NCBI GenBank assembly: GCA_035519675.1
Contig: DATIWB010000133.1
Location: forward strand, 1 to 64,000
Length of the DNA: 64,000 nucleotides
From: RPRB01 sp035519675
GTDB lineage: Bacteria; Myxococcota; Myxococcia; Myxococcales; Myxococcaceae
Reading direction: 5' to 3'
The notes below the pieces were generated by a model. It searched no databases. It was not told where the DNA came from and saw only the letters and a program-made list of their open reading frames with translations. The number at the start of each line of letters is the position of its first letter. The stretch's first letter is position 1. Positions 42,966-52,356 of this stretch are shown here, in pieces. The position numbers and the translations under genes are program-made.

Positions 42966-43083
42966 GTCTTTCCAGACCCGCGGGGCCATCGACACCCGGA
43001 AGTTGCGGGCGGCGACTCCGGGGGTGTCGCGGGCGACATCGTGCGCGGTTGTCACACCTGCACGGGTGGTCCGGAAGCGGCTC

Positions 43084-44646
<1,563 letters not shown>

Positions 44647-44739
44647 GGTGGCAGGGGCTTTACCACGTGTGCCAGGATGCTCCGCCGCTCGTCGGACCCC
44701 CGGTGACCGGCCGGACCGGACGCCCGACACCCTGCCCCG

Positions 44740-45330
44740 GTGACCCCGCCGACCCGCGCCCGCTGCGTCGCCCTCGCCGTCCTCGCATCGCTGGCCGCCC
44801 GGGCCGAGCCTGCGCCGCCGCCGGCCACCGAGCCCGTGCCTCCGCTGCTCCGGGTCGGGGCCGAGACCGGCGGGGGCATCGTCGGCGGGCTCATCCTCGG
44901 GGGAGCCTCGGCGTGGGTCATCTACGGGACGCTGAACACGCAGGGAGACGACGCCTCCCGGCGCTCGGCGGCCCAGGTGGGCGCGGCGATCGGTGTCTCG
45001 GTGGGGGCGCCCATCGGTGTCTCGCTCACCGGCAAGCTGCTGGGCCGCCAGGGGAGCTTCATCGTCAGCTGGCTCAGCAGCGTGGCCGGGCTGGGGGTGG
45101 GCTACGGCCTCTATGGCCTCATTCGCTCCGGGAGCGACAGCTCCGCGGCGAAGGCCACCTATGCGCTGACGCTCCTGCTCCCGGTGGCCGGGGCGGTCAT
45201 CGGGTACGAGCTGTCCTCGTCGGAGCAGCCCGCTCCGCCCACGGCGGCCACCTCCGCGGTTCCCGCCTTGCTCCCGGCGGTCGCGGTCGGACCGGGCGGG
45301 GCGAGCTTCGCGCTGGTCGGCCGGTTCTGA
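44740..45330 (+). CDS. Gly/Ala-rich exported membrane protein, unknown function
   Basis: Starting at GTG 44740, the 196-residue product has a signal-like N-terminus (CVALAVLASLAARAEP), then several Gly-rich hydrophobic segments (GGGIVGGLILGGASAWVIYG, VAGLGVGYGLYGLI, ALTLLLPVAGAVIGY). No family was recognised. It is divergent from pccB by 93 bp. Confidence 0.6.
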   Translation: MTPPTRARCVALAVLASLAARAEPAPPPATEPVPPLLRVGAETGGGIVGGLILGGASAWVIYGTLNTQGDDASRRSAAQVGAAIGVSVGAPIGVSLTGKLLGRQGSFIVSWLSSVAGLGVGYGLYGLIRSGSDSSAAKATYALTLLLPVAGAVIGYELSSSEQPAPPTAATSAVPALLPAVAVGPGGASFALVGRF

Positions 45331-45359
45331 GGGGGCGACGCGTGCCACCCCGCCCGCGC

Positions 45360-47576
45360 TCAGCCGTCGAGGGTGCGGAGGCGCGGGTCGAGCAGCGCCT
45401 CCTCCCAGCGGGCGATGGCCACGGTGCGCTCCGGCTCGGGCGCGTCCGGTGAGTAGCCCAGGGTGCTCCCGAGCGCGTCGGCGAGCTCCTCCGCGGCGAC
45501 GGACCGGAGCCACGGCTCGTGGTTCCGGAGCGCGGCCAGCAGCCACTGCACGCGGCGCCGTCCCTTGTTCTCCGCCCACCACGCCATCCAGGCGTGGGTG
45601 CTGGTACCGAAGGAGACGCGGGTGATCTCGATCAGCGCCTCGGCCGCAGCCTGGGCCGAGAGCGCGTCGTCGCTCGCGGTCAGACCGATGAGCCCCTCGA
45701 CGGAGGGCCTGTCGTGGAGCATCCCCAGCGCCCGGGCGGCGAGCACCCGGCGCTCCGGATCCTTGGCCACCAGCTCCTGACGTAGGTCGGGCAGCGCCGC
45801 CTGGAACCGGGCAATCCGTCGGAGCGCAGTGGCGGCGGCGCGCGCCGCCGAGGCGATGTCCGGCTCGGGATCGAACAGCCCCCGCAGCACCCCGGGCACC
45901 AGCTCGGGGTAGGGAAGGTTTCCGGCGGTGAGCAGCGCGACGTAGCGGGTGTCCGCCTCGGGAGCGTCGAGGAACTTCGCCAGGGCGCGTGCTCCCGCGC
46001 CACCGAGACGGGCGAGTCCGGCCGGCACCGGGCCGAGCTCGTCGGGCGCGGGCAGCTCCTGCACCGGGACGCGGCTCCAGGCGCTCGGACCGGGGAACTG
46101 CGCCGCGAGCGCCCGCGCCGCCGCATCCGGGGCCCGGCTGAGCTCGGAGATGGCCGCCGCACGCGCCGTGGCGTCGGCTCCCACCAGCCGCTCCAGCACT
46201 GGGCCGAGATCGGCGGGAGCGGGCGCCGGCGGGGCACGGTCCAGGCTCTCCAGCGTCCGGCGGGTCGAGCCGGTGAGCCCCAGCGTGCCCAGGCTCTCCG
46301 CCGGTGGCTCCTCGTCCGAGAATCGCCGCTGCTTGCGGAGGACGATCAGCTCGGCGAAGGCCTGGCCCAGGTCCTGGCAGAACAGGATCAGGTCCGAGAG
46401 CCGGCGCTGGCTGACTGGCCGTTCGCCGCGGTCGCCGTAGAGCACCGCCACCAGTCGGCCGCGCACCTCCACCGGAAAGACGAAGACCGAGCGCGGCGCG
46501 CGCCCTAGCGACTCCAGTACCTGTCGTGTGAGCGGATCGCCGGGAACGGGCCCGGCGTAGCACGAGTGTGCGAGCGCGGCGGTGCGGAAGACCGAGGGCA
46601 CGTCGAGAGGGAAGGAGACCTGGGGAATGGGGACCACGTCGGCGCCCTCGCCCCGCGCGTCCCACCCCATCGCGGTGCCGCGCACCACGGCGAACGCGGC
46701 CACGAAGTCGAAGGTGCGGCGGGCGTAGCGGAGAACGACGTCCTTGAGCCCCTCCCGGTCGCCCGCCACCGCACGCAGCGCGCTCCGCGCCTCGGACAGG
46801 GTCCAGTCGACCACCGCCTCGCGTCCGGCGGCGCTGTCCTTCGATGCGTCCCGCGTCCGGCGCAGGGTGCGTGCCCTCGGGGACTCCGACTGCCACGAGG
46901 GGAGCTCGGGCTCGGCGGCCGCCACGCCGGCCTCGAGGGCCTCGAGGAGCGAGCTGGCCGGTTCCATCGCCGAGCTCGGCTCGTTCCCGGGCGCCGGCGG
47001 AGGCGGGGGCTGCTGCTCGGGGCGGGGATTCACCAGCGGCACCGGCTCGCCGGCGACGGCGCGGGCCGCTTGCTCCGCCATCTCGGTCGCCAGCCGTTCC
47101 TCCAGGGTGGGCCCCAGCGTCCCCAGCAGCGACGCATCGCGTGCGGGCAGCGCCGCCCCGTAGATCTGCGCGCGCCAGGCGCGGACCCGGACGTCGGTGG
47201 ACACCCAGGGCGCCACCGAGCGGCCCAGCTTCCGGACCAGCGCCTCCAGTCCGCGCATCGGAACCGGGAAGGGGACCGCGACGTGCAGCATCCCATCCTC
47301 GATCGACAGCGGAGCGATGTTCAGCCGCTCGGCCTCCTCAGCCGGCAGGGCGGAGGCCATCGCCGGATTCGGGACGTAGTCCGCCAGGTAGATGGGCTGG
47401 AGCCCGCTCACCTCGCCGAGGGCGGTCACCAGATCCTGCTCGCGCAGCGCCCCCATCTCCAGGAGGAGCGTGTCCATGGCGCCCCCCACCAGCGCCTGCG
47501 AGCGCAGGGCGTCATCCGCCCGTTCCTGGCTCAACAGCCCGCGGGTGACGAGGTGCTCTTCCAGCCGTTCGGTCAT
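45360..47576 (-). CDS. GspE_N/GAF-like/HEAT-repeat protein
   Basis: The 738-residue protein begins with a GspE N-terminal (MshEN) domain (~1-140; LVTRGLLSQERADDALRSQ, LHVAVPFPVPM), as found in type II secretion and type IV pilus ATPases, where MshEN domains can bind c-di-GMP. A Pro-rich linker leads to a GAF-like region (~250-410; VFVFPVEVRGRLVAVLYGDRG), then HEAT-like repeats (~460-738; ERRVLAARALGMLHDRPSVEGLIGL). There is no ATPase domain. A signalling or scaffold role in a motility or secretion system is plausible but unproven. Confidence 0.75.
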   Translation of the reverse strand: MTERLEEHLVTRGLLSQERADDALRSQALVGGAMDTLLLEMGALREQDLVTALGEVSGLQPIYLADYVPNPAMASALPAEEAERLNIAPLSIEDGMLHVAVPFPVPMRGLEALVRKLGRSVAPWVSTDVRVRAWRAQIYGAALPARDASLLGTLGPTLEERLATEMAEQAARAVAGEPVPLVNPRPEQQPPPPPAPGNEPSSAMEPASSLLEALEAGVAAAEPELPSWQSESPRARTLRRTRDASKDSAAGREAVVDWTLSEARSALRAVAGDREGLKDVVLRYARRTFDFVAAFAVVRGTAMGWDARGEGADVVPIPQVSFPLDVPSVFRTAALAHSCYAGPVPGDPLTRQVLESLGRAPRSVFVFPVEVRGRLVAVLYGDRGERPVSQRRLSDLILFCQDLGQAFAELIVLRKQRRFSDEEPPAESLGTLGLTGSTRRTLESLDRAPPAPAPADLGPVLERLVGADATARAAAISELSRAPDAAARALAAQFPGPSAWSRVPVQELPAPDELGPVPAGLARLGGAGARALAKFLDAPEADTRYVALLTAGNLPYPELVPGVLRGLFDPEPDIASAARAAATALRRIARFQAALPDLRQELVAKDPERRVLAARALGMLHDRPSVEGLIGLTASDDALSAQAAAEALIEITRVSFGTSTHAWMAWWAENKGRRRVQWLLAALRNHEPWLRSVAAEELADALGSTLGYSPDAPEPERTVAIARWEEALLDPRLRTLDG

Positions 47577-47606
47577 GCGCCGGGCGCCATCTTAGGGCGC
47601 GACGCG

Positions 47607-50027
47607 TCAGCCTGGACGTACGACGAACGTCTGGGTCAGCTTGTCGTGCAGGGTCTGCCCGCGCCGGTCGAACAGGGCGATCCAGAACCCGGCGAGGAAG
47701 GGGACGAACGAGACCACCGCCAGAGCGGCGCGGGCGATGGCCCGTCCCGGGGCAGGCGCGAGGCCGGTCCGGTCCACCAGCCGGATGCCCAGCAGCCGTC
47801 GCCCGGGTGTGCGGCCGTTCCAGAGCAGCGCGAAGGTCGTGGCATAGACCAGCCCGAGCACCAGCGCGAGGGCGACGCACGGGGCGAGCACCGCGTGCAG
47901 CTGGTGGACCCGGGCCATCACCCCGTCGATGCCGGTGAGCTGGGTGGCCGGGACCTCCCGGGGGGCGATGAGCGCCGCGGCCAGCCCCACGTAGAGGGCG
48001 AGCACGCCGCCGACGAGCGCCCCGTCGATGATGAAGGCGGTGATGCGCTGCCAGAGCGCGGCAGGTCGGGCGCGGACCTCGACGATGTCCGTCGACGGGG
48101 CGGGTGCGGTCCCCGAGGCGTCTTCCCAGGGCGTCGAGGCGAACGTCGCCGTGGGCAGATCCGCGCGCGGCTCGATGCGTGGCGTGCGGCCGGCCGGGGT
48201 GCTCGAGTCCGTCGCCGGGGCGGTCGAGGGGGTCGGGCCCATCAGATCGGCCATCGTGGCCGGGGTGCTCGTGGCGGCCGGAGTCGGCCGGGTGCTCTCC
48301 GGGAAGCGGGGCTCCGTCGGGGGGCCGGGCTCGGTGCGGGGGGCGAAGCCCATGAGCTCGGCCATGCTCTGAGAGGGCGGCGCGGGCGGCGCTGCGGCCC
48401 GTGGAGCGGAGCGAGTGAGCACGGGGGGCGCCATGGGCGCAGGCGCCGGGGGGGCCATCTTCGGCGGGGACGGCGCGCTGGAGATCCTCGGCGGCGTCTC
48501 GGGGAAGCGAGGCGTCTGTGCCGCCGGGGCGGGCATGGACGGCGCGCTGGAGGTCCTCGGCGGCGTTTCGGGGAAGCGAGCCGTCGGCGCGGAGGCGGGG
48601 GGAGGCGAGGCGGGGCTGGTGATCGATGGAGCGTCGAAGGCGCGCGGCTGCGCGGCGGCAGGAATCGACGGTGCGCTCGAAGTCCGCGGGGGCGCGTCGG
48701 GGGCGCGCGGCTGCGCGGAGGCTGGAACCGAGGGCGCGCTCGAAGTCCGCGGGGGTGCGTCGGAGACACGGGGCTGCGCGGCGGCCGGAATCGACGGTGC
48801 GCTGGGGGTTCTCGGGATTGGGTCGGAGACCCGCGGCTGCGCGGCGCCCGGAATCGACGGTGCGCTGGGGGTTCTCGGGAGTGCGTCGGGGGCGCGGGGC
48901 TGCGCGGCGGCCGGAATCGAGGGTCCGCTGGGGGTTCTCGGGAGTGGGTCGGAGACCCGCGGCTGCGCGGCGGCAGGAACGGATGGCGCGCTCGAGCTCC
49001 TCGGCGGTCCCTCCAGGAGTCGGGCAGTCGTGCCGCCGCCGGAGGAGAGGTGGGGGGAGCTCGAGGTCGTCGCGGCGGACGGGGGTGACACTGCAGTCCC
49101 TGGACGCGGCGTCGACGCCGAGCTGGCGGAGCTTGTCCCCACCGTCGGCCACAGCGGTTCGTCGCCCAGGGGTGGGCTCGAAGCCGCACCGATGCCCGAC
49201 GCAGGCCGGGCCGTCGCCGGCGAGATGGGCTGCGACCGGGCCGGCGCCTCGGACGCCGGAGCGGCTGGGGCGCTGAGGGACGACGGGCCCGGCTGACCAG
49301 GGAGGCGCGTGGTCTGCTGCGCGGCTGGCATCGCCGCAGAGCCCGGCGTTCCGCTGGCATCTACCCTGGTCGCTGCGGCTGGAGCGTTCCCGGGCAGTCC
49401 GGAGCTCGGCGGGACTGGCGGGCGAGCTGCTCCGGCCGCGGCCGGACCCCCTGACACCGGGGACGCACCGACCCCGGTTCGAGGCGGAGGAAGACCCGAG
49501 CCCGAAGCAGCTGCGGGGACACTGGAGGACGAGGGCGCGCGGGGAGCTGCGGGAGGCGATGTGCCCGGCGCGGAGGGGGCGGTCGACCGCAGCCCGGCCG
49601 GCACCGCGCCCGTCGGGACCTGCGCCGCCGGTCGGCCCGGCGTGGGCGGTATCGCTCCGGCCGCGGTCCCCGTCGGGGGCAGGCCGGAGGAGGTCGTCGG
49701 GCGGAAGCCCGGGTTGGTCACCGTGCCCAGAGCGGGAGGTGGGACCGGCGTCAGGATCGGTGGGCGCGAGGCGAACGCCGGCCCCGGTCGGGGGATGGGC
49801 GTCAGCATCGGGATCTGCGCTCCTGGCCCGGACGCCATCGGGGGGTCGAGCTTGAAAGGCAGCGGAGTCGCCCGCGGAGGCGTTGCCGGGGGCGTCTGCC
49901 GGCGATCCAGGGGGATCTCCCGGCTCAGGATCTCCGGCGGGGCTCGCGTGGGAAGCGTGCCCGGTTCGCAGGCGGTGCAGTCGCCGTGCGGCGGCAACTC
50001 GGCGCCGCATCTCAGGCACTTGGACAC
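47607..50027 (-). CDS. RDD-domain membrane protein with zinc ribbon and Pro-rich repeats
   Basis: GTG 50027 gives 806 residues. The N-terminus is a zinc-ribbon-like CLRCGAELPPHGDCTAC. Then ~600 residues of low-complexity Pro/Ala/Ser sequence, including 21-residue tandem repeats (APSIPAAAQPRVSD type), lead to a C-terminal RDD domain (~660-806) with three membrane helices and WNGRTPGRRLLGIRLVDRTG. RDD proteins are small membrane proteins, some tied to ion transport; the long disordered part probably lies in the cytoplasm. The start codon is inferred from the Cys motif. Confidence 0.75.
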   Translation of the reverse strand: MSKCLRCGAELPPHGDCTACEPGTLPTRAPPEILSREIPLDRRQTPPATPPRATPLPFKLDPPMASGPGAQIPMLTPIPRPGPAFASRPPILTPVPPPALGTVTNPGFRPTTSSGLPPTGTAAGAIPPTPGRPAAQVPTGAVPAGLRSTAPSAPGTSPPAAPRAPSSSSVPAAASGSGLPPPRTGVGASPVSGGPAAAGAARPPVPPSSGLPGNAPAAATRVDASGTPGSAAMPAAQQTTRLPGQPGPSSLSAPAAPASEAPARSQPISPATARPASGIGAASSPPLGDEPLWPTVGTSSASSASTPRPGTAVSPPSAATTSSSPHLSSGGGTTARLLEGPPRSSSAPSVPAAAQPRVSDPLPRTPSGPSIPAAAQPRAPDALPRTPSAPSIPGAAQPRVSDPIPRTPSAPSIPAAAQPRVSDAPPRTSSAPSVPASAQPRAPDAPPRTSSAPSIPAAAQPRAFDAPSITSPASPPPASAPTARFPETPPRTSSAPSMPAPAAQTPRFPETPPRISSAPSPPKMAPPAPAPMAPPVLTRSAPRAAAPPAPPSQSMAELMGFAPRTEPGPPTEPRFPESTRPTPAATSTPATMADLMGPTPSTAPATDSSTPAGRTPRIEPRADLPTATFASTPWEDASGTAPAPSTDIVEVRARPAALWQRITAFIIDGALVGGVLALYVGLAAALIAPREVPATQLTGIDGVMARVHQLHAVLAPCVALALVLGLVYATTFALLWNGRTPGRRLLGIRLVDRTGLAPAPGRAIARAALAVVSFVPFLAGFWIALFDRRGQTLHDKLTQTFVVRPG
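48661..49020. repeat. 63-bp tandem repeats in the RDD-protein gene
   Basis: The motif ggaatcgacg (with variants) recurs at 48661, 48724, 48787, 48850, 48913 and 48976, an exact 63-bp period equal to 21 codons; more degenerate copies continue on both sides. Each unit encodes APSIPAAAQPR followed by a variable xxD.xPRT(P/S)S. Confidence 0.9.
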
Positions 50028-50107
50028 GGCGGCATGAAAGGCCGGATGGAGTGGGGACGCAAGAAACGGGCTGCCTGCCTGTTCGCCCCGGGCCGATCCA
50101 CTGCGGT

Positions 50108-50827
50108 TCAGCCTAGCAACCCGTCGAGATGACGAAGCACCGCCAGCGCGGCGAGCCCGGCGGTCTCGGTCCTGAGAACCAGCGGACCGAGCGAGACCGG
50201 GACTCCGCCCGCGGCGCGCAGGCTCTCCACCTCCTCGCGCGCCAGGCCGCCCTCGGGGCCGACCACCAGCGCCACCGCGCCGTCGCCCGCGGCGGAACCG
50301 AGCCGCTCCGCACGCTCCTCCTCGTCCAGGACCAGGAGCCGGACCCCGGGTGCCAGCGCCCTCACCGCCTCGTCCAGCGGGCGGAGCGCCGCCACCTCCG
50401 GCACCGCCGCCCGCCCCGACTGTCGCGCCGCCTCCTCCACGATCCGCTGCCACCGCGCATGTCTCGCCACCGCTGCCTCCGGCTTTGGCCGGGCCACCGA
50501 TCGGGCGGTCACCACCGGCCACACCGCGGACACGCCGAGCTCCGTGGACTTCTGGAGCACCCAGTCCAGCTTGTCGCCCTTCGGCAGCCCCTGGAGGAGC
50601 ACCACCGTCCGCCCGCTTTGCGCCTGGCGCTGGTCGCCGAGCCGGAGCACCGCGCCGCCCTCGTCCACGGTCTCCAGCCATCCCGCCCAGGCCCGGCCGC
50701 GCCCGTCGAAGACCTCGACCATCTCCCCCGGCACGACCCGCGCAACGCGCAGATGGTGCAGCGCCGGGCCCTCCACCCGGACACGCTCGGGCGCCGGCGT
50801 GGGGACGTCGAGGCGGACCCGGAACAT
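50108..50827 (-). CDS. rsmE: 16S rRNA m3U1498 methyltransferase
   Basis: The 239-residue SPOUT methyltransferase shows the N-terminal PUA-like part (LHHLRVARVVPGEMVEVFDGRG), LLQGLPKGDKLDWVLQKSTELGV, and the knot motifs VVGPEGGLAREEVE and SLGPLVLRTETA that bind SAM. It methylates U1498 in the decoding region of 16S rRNA. It follows prmA by 1 nt, a common bacterial pairing. Confidence 0.95.
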   Translation of the reverse strand: MFRVRLDVPTPAPERVRVEGPALHHLRVARVVPGEMVEVFDGRGRAWAGWLETVDEGGAVLRLGDQRQAQSGRTVVLLQGLPKGDKLDWVLQKSTELGVSAVWPVVTARSVARPKPEAAVARHARWQRIVEEAARQSGRAAVPEVAALRPLDEAVRALAPGVRLLVLDEEERAERLGSAAGDGAVALVVGPEGGLAREEVESLRAAGGVPVSLGPLVLRTETAGLAALAVLRHLDGLLG

Positions 50828-50828
50828 G

Positions 50829-51686
50829 TCAGGCGACGCGGAAGTCGAGCCGCACCCAGTCGCCGATGCGGTCGCCTCCGGCGGACACCAGGCCGGCGCG
50901 CTCGAAGGCCACGCGGACCTCGTCCTCCTGGTGGATGAGCACGCCCGCGAGCACCAGTCGCCGCCGGGTGTGCCGGACCAGCGCCGGGGCGAGCTCCACC
51001 AGCGTGTTGGCGAGGATGTTCGCCAGCACCAGATCGAACGGGCCCTCCACCCCCTCCAGCGTGGCGCCGGAGAGCTCCACCCCGGTGACTCCGTTGAGCG
51101 CCGCGTTCTCCTGCGCGAGCGTCACCGACGTCGGGTCGTTGTCCACGCCCAACACCCGGCCGGCCCCGAGCTTCCGCGCCATCAGCGCGAGCACGCCCGT
51201 CCCCGTCCCCACGTCGAGGACCGAGGCGCCCGGATGCGAGAGACAGAATGCCTCCACCGCCGCGAGACAGAGCGCGGTGGTGGGGTGGTCGCCGGTGCCG
51301 AAGGCCATCTTCGGCTCGATGACCAGCGCCACCGTTCCCTCGGGCGCGATCTCCCACGGCGGCCCCACCCAGAGTCGCCCGACGCGCGTGGACCGGATGC
51401 GCGCCCGCCACGCGGTCGACCAGTCGGTGTCCGGAGCCTCCTCCAGGACGCCGCGCGCGGCCGGCACCCACGCCCTCACGTCCTCCAGCGCCGCCTCCGC
51501 GGGCTCGCGGCCGTCGAACCACGCCACCACGATGGCCTCGCCCGGCGACGGACCGCGCACGCCCGGCATCGGCGGTGCCTCCCGGTCGCGGATCTCCAGC
51601 CCGGTCGCCCCAGCGTCCCAGAGCAGCGCCTCCACCCGCTCGGCCTCCGGCTCGGGCACGTCCAGGCTCAAGGAGATCGCACTCAT
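50829..51686 (-). CDS. prmA: Ribosomal protein L11 methyltransferase
   Basis: The 285-residue protein has an N-terminal substrate-binding domain and a class-I SAM fold: VLDVGTGTGVLALMARKLGAGRVLGVDNDP and DLVLANILANTLVELAP, the NxLA-type motif of PrmA. WVGPPWEIAP precedes the domain. It overlaps the upstream monooxygenase-like gene by 4 bases. Confidence 0.94.
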   Translation of the reverse strand: MSAISLSLDVPEPEAERVEALLWDAGATGLEIRDREAPPMPGVRGPSPGEAIVVAWFDGREPAEAALEDVRAWVPAARGVLEEAPDTDWSTAWRARIRSTRVGRLWVGPPWEIAPEGTVALVIEPKMAFGTGDHPTTALCLAAVEAFCLSHPGASVLDVGTGTGVLALMARKLGAGRVLGVDNDPTSVTLAQENAALNGVTGVELSGATLEGVEGPFDLVLANILANTLVELAPALVRHTRRRLVLAGVLIHQEDEVRVAFERAGLVSAGGDRIGDWVRLDFRVA

Positions 51687-51988
51687 CTGCGCCGGCCTGG
51701 CAGCTGGAGGGGAATCCAGGTGTCGGGCGTGCGGCTCTCGAGGATGCGGAACAGGCCCCGCTGCACGTACTGCTCGAAGTGTGGGCTCTTCCGGTGCGCC
51801 TCCAGCGCCTTGTCGTCGTCGTACTGCTCGTAGAGGAAGAAGCGCCGCGGCTCCTCGCGGCTCCGGTGCACCTGGTACATCCGGCAGCCCGATTCCTGGA
51901 GCGTGGCCTCGGTCATCGAGGTGAAGAGGTCGATCGCCTCCTCCTCGCGGTTGGGGAGGACCACGTAGGTGACGGCCACGCAGATCAT
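51683..51988 (-). CDS. ABM-domain (antibiotic biosynthesis monooxygenase-like) protein
   Basis: The 101-residue ferredoxin-like protein (CVAVTYVVLPNREEEAIDLF ... GCRMYQVHRSREEPRRFFLYEQYDDDKALEAHRKSPHF) matches the ABM family (quinol monooxygenase YgiN-like, heme-degrading relatives). ATG 51988 has gagaggagcgg upstream. It overlaps neighbours on both sides by 4 bases. The true substrate is not apparent. Confidence 0.85.
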   Translation of the reverse strand: MICVAVTYVVLPNREEEAIDLFTSMTEATLQESGCRMYQVHRSREEPRRFFLYEQYDDDKALEAHRKSPHFEQYVQRGLFRILESRTPDTWIPLQLPGRRR

Positions 51989-52356
51989 CGCTCCGCTCCT
52001 CTCCGGAACAGGACCCGTGAGGCGAGCCGGCGGTTCCTGGCCACCAGCCAGTAGCCCAGCTCCACCGCCCATACCAGCGGCGCCAGCGCCAGGATCCGCG
52101 CCAGCGCCGGGTGGCCGGTCCGCGCCAGAACCCAGAGACAGGCCCGACCCGCCCGGAGCACCGCCCCCTCCGGGGTGAGGACGTGCACCGCCCGCTCGCA
52201 GGCCAGGCGGAGCTCCGGGGTCATCGGCGGCGAGGGTGCGCGCTGGTACGGCACCGCGCGGAAGGCATGGCCGCCGTCGTGGCGCTCTGCCCACTCGACG
52301 CTCCGGCGGCAGAGCCCGCAGTCGCCGTCCCAGAGCAGCATCGCCGGGGCGGTCAT
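51985..52356 (-). CDS. DCC-family thiol-disulfide oxidoreductase-like protein (DUF393)
   Basis: The 123-residue protein begins AMLLWDGDCGLCRRSVEWA; the DxxCxxC motif (DGDCGLC) is the hallmark of the DCC/DUF393 family, predicted to be a small thioredoxin-like redox protein. A hydrophobic segment (ILALAPLVWAVELGYWLVA) follows. It lies between the M16 peptidase gene (4-nt overlap) and the ABM gene (4-nt overlap). Confidence 0.85.
   Translation of the reverse strand: MTAPAMLLWDGDCGLCRRSVEWAERHDGGHAFRAVPYQRAPSPPMTPELRLACERAVHVLTPEGAVLRAGRACLWVLARTGHPALARILALAPLVWAVELGYWLVARNRRLASRVLFRRGAER

Noticed and set aside
47512..50019. An 835-codon alternative frame in the RDD gene
   Set aside because: It is the +1 shadow of the repeat-rich gene; only the chosen frame yields the zinc ribbon and the RDD domain.
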